A stretch of DNA of 64,000 nucleotides from CALSMU01 sp965230225 (GTDB lineage Bacteria; Bacteroidota; Bacteroidia; Flavobacteriales_D; Parvicellaceae): NCBI GenBank assembly GCA_965230225.1, contig CBDDKM010000010.1:248001-312000 (forward strand), given 5' to 3'. Of the stretch, positions 1 through 7,088 are shown one piece after another; position 1 is the first letter of the stretch, and every line of letters begins with the position of its first letter. The position numbers and the translations under genes are program-made. The notes under the pieces are model-generated. The model searched no databases, had not been told where the DNA came from, and was given only the letters and a program-made list of their open reading frames with translations.

Positions 1-1
1 T

Positions 2-1255
2 GGCGATACATACGCTAAAATTCACGACTACAAGAATGCCTATCACTACAATGAGCTGTATGTTGCCTTAAAAGACAGTTTAATGGGCGTAGAGAAGCTT
101 AAACAAGCCACAGAGTTGGAAACCAAGTACCAAACTGAAAAGAAAGAAGAGGAAATTAAAAAGCTCAATGCCGAAAAGAATATCCAGTCGTTAACTATAG
201 AAAACCAGCACAACATACTTGAAAAAGAAAAACTGCAAAACCAACGAAACTCCACAATAATTGGAGCTAGTGCGGTAGCTTTATTGCTAGTAACCCTGTT
301 AAGCTTCATCCTTTGGAGAGGCAACCAATTAAAGAGAAGACACAACCAGGAGCTCAACCAAAGTAAACTGGAAATTGAGAAGAAGAACGAAGTACTTAAT
401 CACTTTAACCAGGAATTGGAGCTAAAAAATCAGGAAATTACGGACAGTATTAAATACGCCCATTTGATACAGAATGCCGCTCTACCTAACATTACACAAT
501 TACAGAGTTTAATTAAGAGTTTTTGCTTGTTTTACAAGCCCAAAGACATTGTTAGTGGTGATTTCTATTTTGCCTACCAATACGGAAATAAAACCATCTG
601 TGGAATTGCTGATTGTACCGGACACGGTGTACCAGGTGCCATGGTAAGCTTGATCGGGATCAATGCTCTTGACAAAGTAATAAAAGAAGGAAAAGGAGAG
701 TCTACAGGTAACATTATTGCCGAACTAAACGAAGAGGTGAAGCAAAAGCTAAACAGAAATCAAAACACCATTAACGATGGTATGGACCTGACTTTATGCA
801 GTGTTGATTACGACAAGGAAGAGTTGGAATTTAGTGGAGCGAATCATTCTATTTTTATTAGTAGAAGTAATCAGCTACTGCACAAAACCATGGAGTTTTA
901 CGAATCCCGAGGATTAGAAATTACCATATCTAACAAAAACGATACTCACCACATCTTTAAGGTTAGTGGAACCAGAAGACCAATTGGAAACTCACTCTCA
1001 AAAGTTCCATTCGAAACCATTAACGTTCCCCTACTCCCGAAGGATAGGTTATTCATGTTTACCGATGGATATGCCGACCAAATTGGTGGTAGCAGAGGTA
1101 AAAAACTAAAGAAAAGAAACTTCACTAAGTTCCTTAATGATAATGCTAGCAACACATTTGAGTCGCTAGAACGAAGTCTGGAAGATCATTTTAATGGTTG
1201 GAAAGATTCATTTGAGCAAATCGACGACATCTGCGTATTTGGTATTGAGATATAA
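2..1255 (+). CDS. TPR/coiled-coil SpoIIE-type PP2C phosphatase, 5' end outside window
   Basis: The reading frame is open from base 2, so the N-terminus lies outside the window; the first ATG inside, at 83, is internal. The visible part starts with the end of a TPR-like helical repeat, then a Lys/Glu-rich coiled coil. One membrane segment follows (about residues 60-80 counted from the ATG at 83), a second short coiled coil, and a SpoIIE/PP2C phosphatase domain. That domain carries the acidic metal-binding motifs VSGDFY, ADCTGHGVPGA, FTDGYADQIGG and DDICVF. Proteins of this build in Bacteroidota are membrane-anchored serine/threonine phosphatases of partner-switching pathways. The partner is not visible. 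Family assignment is firm; the substrate is unknown. Confidence 0.9.
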   Translation, partial: GDTYAKIHDYKNAYHYNELYVALKDSLMGVEKLKQATELETKYQTEKKEEEIKKLNAEKNIQSLTIENQHNILEKEKLQNQRNSTIIGASAVALLLVTLLSFILWRGNQLKRRHNQELNQSKLEIEKKNEVLNHFNQELELKNQEITDSIKYAHLIQNAALPNITQLQSLIKSFCLFYKPKDIVSGDFYFAYQYGNKTICGIADCTGHGVPGAMVSLIGINALDKVIKEGKGESTGNIIAELNEEVKQKLNRNQNTINDGMDLTLCSVDYDKEELEFSGANHSIFISRSNQLLHKTMEFYESRGLEITISNKNDTHHIFKVSGTRRPIGNSLSKVPFETINVPLLPKDRLFMFTDGYADQIGGSRGKKLKKRNFTKFLNDNASNTFESLERSLEDHFNGWKDSFEQIDDICVFGIEI

Positions 1256-1284
1256 AAAAACCGATGCTCCAACTGGAACACCGG
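1254..1284 (-). terminator. Rho-independent terminator for the small minus-strand gene
   Basis: A stem with arms at 1261-1270 and 1275-1284 (8 of 10 positions pair, loop AACT) is followed on the minus strand by seven T residues. The U-run is on the minus side only, so it serves the small ORF at 1308-1493 rather than the phosphatase gene that ends at 1255. Confidence 0.6.
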
Positions 1285-1307
1285 CTTCGAAACAAGGATC
1301 TTACTTA

Positions 1308-1493
1308 TTAGTTCAAGATCATTTCAATGTTTTCTATCGTTTCAGACTTTCTAACACTCAAGGCTTTCGAAAAGTTCAGAATGTTGCTTAATGTCTCTTT
1401 TTTTAATCTCCCTTCTCCCGACATTCCTTCTTGTTTTTTTTCTGATTCCTGATTTGCTGTAACGATGTTTTTAAGAGTAAAAGTTCTTTTCAT
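1308..1493 (-). CDS. Possible small protein (61 aa), unknown
   Basis: The 61-residue frame encodes a polar, basic peptide with no membrane segment and no signal peptide. I do not recognise a family. Three things argue that it is a real gene: it lies in a true intergenic region, its stop codon is 24 nt upstream of a minus-strand hairpin with a U-run (1254-1284), and a perfect 6-bp inverted repeat (GTTTAC-AGG-GTAAAC, 1522-1536) lies just upstream of its start. It could still be chance, because a 61-codon frame is short. Confidence 0.4.
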   Translation of the reverse strand: MKRTFTLKNIVTANQESEKKQEGMSGEGRLKKETLSNILNFSKALSVRKSETIENIEMILN

Positions 1494-1521
1494 AGGCGAT
1501 TTAAACTGATATAATTGCTTT

Positions 1522-1536
1522 GTTTACAGGGTAAAC
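1522..1536. promoter_or_regulatory. Operator-like palindrome upstream of small ORF
   Basis: GTTTAC-AGG-GTAAAC is a perfect inverted repeat with 6-bp arms, 29 nt before the start of the 61-aa minus-strand frame. Its position fits a repressor or activator site. The binding protein is unknown. Confidence 0.3.
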
Positions 1537-1584
1537 GTCGGAACTTTTATTTTTATTATCAGGAAGGGAAAAAAATTTTGACCA

Positions 1585-1620
1585 AGACGCTAGATATTAG
1601 ACAATAGACGATAGACTTAG
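1585..1620. repeat. Heptamer array, TAGACNN type
   Basis: Four consecutive 7-mers of the form TAGANNN (TAGATAT, TAGACAA, TAGACGA, TAGACTT) occupy 1591-1618 exactly in register. The TAGACAA unit is the same, on the other strand, as the tandem TCTATTG unit at 40306-40361. The stretch 1494-1866 has no recognised gene; this array and the one at 1795 are its main content. Confidence 0.75.
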
Positions 1621-1794
1621 GGCTTATTCAACACCTAGCGAGGCACTTAGGCAATAAACTAAAAAAGCACTAAACAAACCGATAATGGAATGTGAAGTGC
1701 TCTTCTAAATTCTTAATATAAAGGGTTAGTTTTGAGTGTGGTGTATTGAGGAATACCTAAACCAAAACAATGATACTGGAGATATTATGCTGTT

Positions 1795-1862
1795 GTATTA
1801 GGTACGACGTACTAAGTACCAGAAACGTTCTGCGCAACTCATTACCCATTACTCATTACTCC
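1795..1862. repeat. Two adjoining heptamer arrays (GTAC type, then CATTACT type)
   Basis: From 1798, three in-register 7-mers (ATTAGGT, ACGACGT, ACTAAGT) resemble the GTAC-type arrays around the four-helix-bundle gene at 44134. From 1837, three 7-mers ACTCATT, ACCCATT, ACTCATT follow, the reverse complement of the AATGNNN-type array at 40152-40280. The second array stops at the 3' end of the sigma factor gene. Confidence 0.7.
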
Positions 1863-1866
1863 CCTA

Positions 1867-2472
1867 CTAATACGCAGTTAGCATAATGTCTTTTTCTTCG
1901 ATCAGTTTTCTAAGGTTAATCAAAGCGTAACGCATTCTACCTAATGCTGTATTAATACTAACATCAGTACTTTCTGCAATGTCTTTAAAGCTCATTCCCA
2001 TGTAGTGACGCATTTTAACCACTTGCTTTTGATCTTCCGGTAATAGCTCTACCAGGCTTCTTACGTCTTCATGGATTTGTGCTATGATCAAATCATCTTC
2101 AACGGTGCATTCCTCTAATCGAAGCACGCTAAAAATATCAAAATCCTCATCGTCATTGTTGGAATTGTTTCTTCCAGCGATAGGCATTTTAGAAGATTTT
2201 CTGAAATGATCAATAATAAGGTTGTGTGCAATACGCATTACCCAGGGTAAAAACTTACCCTCTTCGTTATAGCGCCCTCTTTTAAGGGTTCTAACTACTT
2301 TAATAAATGTATCCTGGAATATATCGTTGGCCAGATCATTATCCTTTACTTTAGAATAAACGTATCCAAATACTCTGTCCTGATATCTTTGAAGAAGGAT
2401 TTCGAAAGCCTTTTCTTTTCCTTGTACATATAGACGGACAAGTTCCTTGTCCTCAACATTACTTAATAACAT
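1867..2472 (-). CDS. ECF-type RNA polymerase sigma factor
   Basis: This 201-residue protein has the sigma-70 region 2 signature near the N-terminus (ILLQRYQDRVFGYVY, then NDIFQDTFIKV and LPWVMRIAHNLIID). An acidic linker rich in Asn and Asp follows, then a region 4 helix-turn-helix (MGMSFKDIAESTDVSINTALGRMRYAL). Such factors direct RNA polymerase to alternative promoters. No anti-sigma factor gene is adjacent, so it may be controlled at expression level or by an unlinked partner. A clear AAGGAG ribosome-binding sequence lies 7 nt before the ATG, which is uncommon in this phylum and supports this start. Confidence 0.93.
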   Translation of the reverse strand: MLLSNVEDKELVRLYVQGKEKAFEILLQRYQDRVFGYVYSKVKDNDLANDIFQDTFIKVVRTLKRGRYNEEGKFLPWVMRIAHNLIIDHFRKSSKMPIAGRNNSNNDDEDFDIFSVLRLEECTVEDDLIIAQIHEDVRSLVELLPEDQKQVVKMRHYMGMSFKDIAESTDVSINTALGRMRYALINLRKLIEEKDIMLTAY

Positions 2473-2802
2473 AATATCTCCTTTTTAGGTTAACTATTTA
2501 ATTCAAGATGTTTAAAAAGTAGATATTTATGCTATAGGCTTTCTTTTAGTGTTCTGTTATATAAACTTAATTAAAATAAAAAGGTTGCTCGGAGCAATCA
2601 TTTTATCGACTTTCCAAATATATACTATTAGAATATAGAAGTCAAAATTTTAACATTATTTGCAAAAATTAATGGATATAAGGTCGTTTTGAGCAGATAA
2701 AGGCAATTTAGCTGGTTGGTAATCAGATAAAAAATATCTACCAAATCCATTTAAACTCTGAGCTAAAAATGCGATTTTTGCACCCTTAACAAAAACAATT
2801 CT

Positions 2803-5625
2803 ATGTCCGATCGCCTTGCCAACAAATCGCATAAAACTCATATTCTTATAAAAGGAGCGCGTGTACATAATCTAAAAAATGTAGATGTAGCCATTCCCAG
2901 GAATAAGATGACAGTGATTACAGGACTATCCGGTTCGGGTAAATCCTCGTTGGCTTTTGATACTCTATATGCAGAAGGGCAAAGAAGATATGTTGAGAGC
3001 CTGAGCAGTTATGCCAGACAGTTCCTGGGAAGGTTAGACAAACCAGATGTAGATGGTATTAAAGGAATTTCACCTGCCATTGCTATTGAGCAAAAGGTGA
3101 ACTCCAGAAACCCCAGATCAACTGTAGGAACCAGTACAGAAATTTACGATTTTTTAAAGCTCATGTTCTCCAGAATTGGTCACACCTTCTCCCCTATTTC
3201 CGGCGAAGAGGTGAAAAAAGAATCTGCAACGGATGTGGTGGATTACCTCAATCAATTCGAAAAGGGAACAAAAGCCATCATCATTGCTCCCATCAAAGTA
3301 CCATACGACAGAACCGTTAAGAAACAACTGGAAATATTCATCGATCAGGGATTTAGCCGAATTGTTCTTGATGGCAAAATGGTTAAGATAGAGGCAGCTT
3401 TAAAAGAGAAGCTGGAATCTTTACAGGTTATTGACCTACTAATAGATCGAATCCAAACCAATTCAGAGAGCGACGAAAACCAATCGAGAATAGCAGAATC
3501 AGCAGAAGCTGCTTTTCTTGAAGCAGAAGGAAATTGTACTGTTGTGGTTTATGCGGACAAGGAAGAATCCAGAACATTCTCTAATAAGTTCGAATTGGAC
3601 GGAATTACCTTTACGGAACCATCGGTTAACTTTTTCACTTTTAATAATCCCGTTGGAGCTTGCCCTACTTGCGAAGGTTTTGGGAAAGTTATGGGAATTG
3701 ACAGGGACTTAGTGGTTCCCAATAAAAACCTATCCATATACGAAGATGCTATTGTATGTTGGAGAGGAGAAAAAATGCAGGTTTGGAAAAATGAATTGGT
3801 AATGAATGCCATGGAATTTGACTTTCCTATTCATAAACCCTTTCATGAATTATCGCCAGAACAGGTGGAACTGTTGTGGACCGGAAACAAATACTTTAGT
3901 GGCTTAAATAAGTTCTTCGATTACTTAGAGTCTAAACTATATAAGATTCAATACCGTGTAATGCTGAGCAGATACAGAGGTAAAACCACCTGTCCGGATT
4001 GTAAAGGTACCCGACTGAGAAAAGATGCCAACTATGTAAAGGTTGCAGGTAAAACCATTACTGAGGTTTCATCCATGAACATTGATAGTTGCAAAGAATT
4101 CTTTGATCAGATGGAACTTAACGAACATGATCAAACCATTGCCAGTCGTTTAATCATTGAAATCAAATCAAGACTTTCTTATTTAAGCGATGTTGGGTTA
4201 GGATATTTAACGCTAAACAGACTTTCTAATTCGTTATCAGGAGGAGAATCCCAAAGAATTAACCTGGCAACCTCGTTAGGAAGTAGCCTGGTAGGTTCCA
4301 TGTATATATTAGACGAACCTAGTATTGGTTTACACCCTAGAGATACTCACCGACTATTAAAAGTACTTACCTCATTAAAGGAAATGGGGAACTCTGTGAT
4401 CATTGTTGAACACGAAGAGGAAGTAATGAAAACTGCCGATGAGATCATTGACATGGGGCCAATGGCGGGAACTCATGGTGGACAAGTGGTATTTCAGGGA
4501 GATCACAATGATCTAATCCTCTCTGAAGAAAGTTTAACCGCTAAGTATTTAACAGGAAGAGTTGAAATTCCGGTTCCGGAAAGAAGAAGACCCTGGAACA
4601 ACTCGGTAACCATTACAGGAGCCAGAGAAAACAACTTAAAAAATATTGAAGTAAAGCTTCCTCTTGAGATATTAACAGTTATTACAGGTGTAAGTGGTAG
4701 TGGTAAATCTACCTTGATTAAACACATCCTCTACCCTGCCCTTAAAAAGCAATTGGGAGGTACAGTAGAAAAAACTGGTGAATACGACAACATCGATGGA
4801 GACTATAAACGAATTGAAGAGATTGAATTCGTGGATCAAAACCCAATTGGAAAAAGCTCTAGATCTAACCCTGTAACCTATGTAAAGGCTTACGATGAGA
4901 TTAGAAACTTGTTTAGCCAGCAACAGCTCTCCAAAATAAACGGATTTAAACCAAAGCACTTTAGCTTTAATGTTGATGCCGGAAGATGCGATGCCTGCGA
5001 AGGAGAAGGACAAATTAAAATCTCCATGCAGTTCATGGCAGATGTATATCTGGAATGTGATTCTTGCCACGGTAAACGATTTAAAGATGAAGTTTTAGAA
5101 GTTCAGTACAGAGATAAAAACATCTATGATATTCTTTGTATGACAATTGATGATGCGGTGGAGTTCTTTAAGGAAACTGAAGGTAAGGCAGAGAAGAAAA
5201 TCATTGAAAAAATTAAACCTCTACAGGATGTTGGATTGGGTTATGTACAATTAGGGCAGTCCAGTAACACCCTTTCGGGAGGTGAAGCACAACGTATTAA
5301 ACTGGCTTCTTTTTTAACTAAAGGAAAAAACCAAAGTAAAACGCTTTTCATTTTTGACGAACCAACAACAGGTCTTCATTTCCATGACATCCAAAAATTA
5401 CTTACTGCATTAAACGCCTTAATAGATTTGGGACACAGTGTAATTGTAATTGAACACAATGCTGAGATCATTAAATCTGCCGATTGGATTGTGGACCTTG
5501 GCCCTGAAGGAGGTGAAGAAGGCGGTCAGTTAGTGTTTGAAGGGACTCCTGAGGACATTGTAAAATGTAAAGACTCATATACTGGTAAATACCTTGCTGA
5601 AAAGATCACACAACAAGTTTCTTAG
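2803..5625 (+). CDS. uvrA: Excinuclease ABC subunit A
   Basis: UvrA scans DNA for bulky lesions as a dimer and loads UvrB in nucleotide excision repair. The 940-residue protein has the full layout: Walker A GLSGSGKSS at 41-49, zinc-binding CPTC and CPDC modules near residues 287 and 397, the ABC signature LSGGE near 475, a second Walker A GVSGSGKST near 629, a second zinc module (CDAC...CDSC, about 729-756) and a second LSGGE near 825. Length matches the family. It stands alone: the upstream gene points away and asnA has its own promoter. The first ATG is used, and conserved sequence begins within 20 residues of it. Confidence 0.98.
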   Translation: MSDRLANKSHKTHILIKGARVHNLKNVDVAIPRNKMTVITGLSGSGKSSLAFDTLYAEGQRRYVESLSSYARQFLGRLDKPDVDGIKGISPAIAIEQKVNSRNPRSTVGTSTEIYDFLKLMFSRIGHTFSPISGEEVKKESATDVVDYLNQFEKGTKAIIIAPIKVPYDRTVKKQLEIFIDQGFSRIVLDGKMVKIEAALKEKLESLQVIDLLIDRIQTNSESDENQSRIAESAEAAFLEAEGNCTVVVYADKEESRTFSNKFELDGITFTEPSVNFFTFNNPVGACPTCEGFGKVMGIDRDLVVPNKNLSIYEDAIVCWRGEKMQVWKNELVMNAMEFDFPIHKPFHELSPEQVELLWTGNKYFSGLNKFFDYLESKLYKIQYRVMLSRYRGKTTCPDCKGTRLRKDANYVKVAGKTITEVSSMNIDSCKEFFDQMELNEHDQTIASRLIIEIKSRLSYLSDVGLGYLTLNRLSNSLSGGESQRINLATSLGSSLVGSMYILDEPSIGLHPRDTHRLLKVLTSLKEMGNSVIIVEHEEEVMKTADEIIDMGPMAGTHGGQVVFQGDHNDLILSEESLTAKYLTGRVEIPVPERRRPWNNSVTITGARENNLKNIEVKLPLEILTVITGVSGSGKSTLIKHILYPALKKQLGGTVEKTGEYDNIDGDYKRIEEIEFVDQNPIGKSSRSNPVTYVKAYDEIRNLFSQQQLSKINGFKPKHFSFNVDAGRCDACEGEGQIKISMQFMADVYLECDSCHGKRFKDEVLEVQYRDKNIYDILCMTIDDAVEFFKETEGKAEKKIIEKIKPLQDVGLGYVQLGQSSNTLSGGEAQRIKLASFLTKGKNQSKTLFIFDEPTTGLHFHDIQKLLTALNALIDLGHSVIVIEHNAEIIKSADWIVDLGPEGGEEGGQLVFEGTPEDIVKCKDSYTGKYLAEKITQQVS

Positions 5626-5811
5626 ACATTTTTGAATTTTTTCATTCCTGATTAAGCTCAAATCGGCTCTTCTATGGCAAATTCCTTTGATGATTTAATA
5701 AAATCAGTTCTAAAACAAACACCTCTACTATTGTTTCATTCAACAAAACCAATACTTTATTGAATTATCATCAAAAATAATTGCATTATTTTTTATTCTA
5801 ACTAACACACC

Positions 5812-5819
5812 TAACTTTG
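5812..5819 (+). promoter_or_regulatory. Bacteroidota -7 element (TAACTTTG) before the asnA leader
   Basis: TAACTTTG matches the phylum's TAnnTTTG -7 consensus exactly and would start transcription about 15 nt before the leader peptide ATG at 5841. The -33 element is not obvious; a T-rich stretch lies at the right distance. Between 5626 and 5811 I see nothing else. Confidence 0.6.
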
Positions 5820-5840
5820 CGGTATCAAATTAATAATGAG

Positions 5841-5918
5841 ATGACACAATTTTTTAATCACATGAATTGCAATAACCAAAATCAGAATTATAGCTGGTTT
5901 AGGGAAGTCGTCTCATGA
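5841..5918 (+). CDS. Asn-rich leader peptide of asnA (25 aa)
   Basis: A 25-codon frame holds six Asn codons at positions 6, 9, 11, 12, 14 and 16, clustered between 5856 and 5888, and ends in TGA at 5916-5918. It lies between a promoter (5812) and a strong terminator (5939-5970) upstream of asparagine synthetase. That is the classical arrangement for ribosome-mediated attenuation, where scarce Asn-tRNA stalls the ribosome and prevents termination. An overlapping ATG at 5836 gives only Met-Arg-stop. The product would have no function of its own. Confidence 0.85.
   Translation: MTQFFNHMNCNNQNQNYSWFREVVS
5902..5907 (+). promoter_or_regulatory. Candidate antiterminator segment GGGAAG of the asnA attenuator
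   Basis: GGGAAG lies 13 nt after the last Asn codon and 9 nt before the leader stop. It can pair with the CTTCC(T) in the 5' arm of the terminator (5945-5950). A ribosome stalled on the Asn codons leaves it free; a ribosome at the stop codon covers it. Confidence 0.6.
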
Positions 5919-5938
5919 AGATAAGTACGTTTTACATG

Positions 5939-5970
5939 AAAAGCCTTCCTCATCCGGGAAGGCTTTTTTT
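5939..5970 (+). terminator. Attenuator terminator upstream of asnA
   Basis: AAAAGCCTTCC (5939-5949) pairs with GGAAGGCTTTT in the 3' arm (ending 5967), an 11-bp stem followed by T residues to 5970. It lies between the leader peptide and the asnA start, so it must be read through for asnA expression. Confidence 0.85.
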
Positions 5971-6013
5971 ATATCCAATAATTCAAATAAACTATTAATT
6001 AAAACCAAAAAAC

Positions 6014-7051
6014 ATGATTACCGAAACGTTAGAAAAGAAGTACACAGCACTGTTAGACAAAAGATCTACAGAAAAAGCCGTTAAAGAAGTTAAAGCCACT
6101 TTCTCCAGTGCATTATCTGCATCATTAGAACTGGAGCAGATTGCCGCTCCAAGCCTGGTTTTACAGGGAACCGGGATCAACGATGACCTCAATGGAATTG
6201 AAAGACCAGTTACTGTAGAAATCAAAGGAATTACCGACAGAAAGGCAGAAGTAGTTCACTCTCTGGCTAAATGGAAAAGATTGCGTTTGGCAGAATATGG
6301 AATAGATAAAGGAAAAGGAATCTACACCGATATGAGAGCTCTTAGACAAGATGAGGACTTAAGTCCAATCCACTCTGTTAGCGTGGACCAATGGGACTGG
6401 GAGAAACACATTTCAGTAACGGATAGAAAGCTAGACTACCTGAAAGAAACTGTTCAAAAAATCTACAGAGCTATTCTACTTACCGAAACTTCCATTGCAG
6501 AAAAGTACCCGGAAATAAAACCAATACTTCCACCAAACATCACTTTCGTACACACGGAGGATTTAGAAGCTACCTATCCGAACCTAACTCCAAAGCAAAG
6601 AGAAACAGAAGTAACCAAGACCTATGGAGCTGTATTCTTAATTGGAATTGGAGCGGATTTAGCTAGTGGAGAGCCACATGATGGTAGAGCACCTGATTAC
6701 GATGATTGGTCGACGATTACTTCGGAAACACACAAGGGGTTAAACGGAGACATACTGGTTTGGAACCCGGTTCTTGAAAGCGCTTTCGAAATTTCATCAA
6801 TGGGAATTAGAGTTGATCAATCGGCACTTGAAAGACAACTGGCTATTAGAGGAGCTGAAGAACGCAAAGAGTTATTGTTCCACAAAAAGCTACTTGCCGG
6901 AGAACTTACCGAAAGCATTGGTGGTGGAATTGGACAATCCAGATTAAGTATGTTCTTACTCAGAAAGGCACATATTGGAGAAGTTCAGGTAAGCATTTGG
7001 CCAGATTCTATTTTAGAAGAGGCAAAAGCCAAAGGAATCGAATTACTATAA
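6014..7051 (+). CDS. asnA: Aspartate--ammonia ligase (asparagine synthetase A)
   Basis: AsnA makes asparagine from aspartate, ammonia and ATP and resembles class II aminoacyl-tRNA synthetases. The 345-residue product matches the family in length and carries its conserved blocks, for example GTGINDDLNG, KWKRLRL, YTDMRALR, DQWDWEK and the C-terminal GGGIGQSRL. It is the only gene behind the Asn-rich leader and attenuator at 5841-5970, so its expression should rise when charged Asn-tRNA is scarce. A terminator follows at once. Confidence 0.98.
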   Translation: MITETLEKKYTALLDKRSTEKAVKEVKATFSSALSASLELEQIAAPSLVLQGTGINDDLNGIERPVTVEIKGITDRKAEVVHSLAKWKRLRLAEYGIDKGKGIYTDMRALRQDEDLSPIHSVSVDQWDWEKHISVTDRKLDYLKETVQKIYRAILLTETSIAEKYPEIKPILPPNITFVHTEDLEATYPNLTPKQRETEVTKTYGAVFLIGIGADLASGEPHDGRAPDYDDWSTITSETHKGLNGDILVWNPVLESAFEISSMGIRVDQSALERQLAIRGAEERKELLFHKKLLAGELTESIGGGIGQSRLSMFLLRKAHIGEVQVSIWPDSILEEAKAKGIELL

Positions 7052-7061
7052 TCGCAATTAC

Positions 7062-7088
7062 AAGAGCATCGGAAACGGTGCTCTTTTC
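7062..7088 (+). terminator. Terminator after asnA
   Basis: AAGAGCA and TGCTCTT form a 7-bp stem with a short GC-containing extension, followed by a short U-run. It also separates asnA from the convergent kinase gene. Confidence 0.7.

Noticed and set aside
1664..1708. Hairpin GCACT/AGTGC as a terminator
   Set aside because: The arms are short, the loop is about 24 nt and there is no convincing U-run or gene to terminate.
2656..2868. 70-aa minus-strand frame across the uvrA start
   Set aside because: It overlaps the real uvrA start in antisense and lacks any recognised feature.
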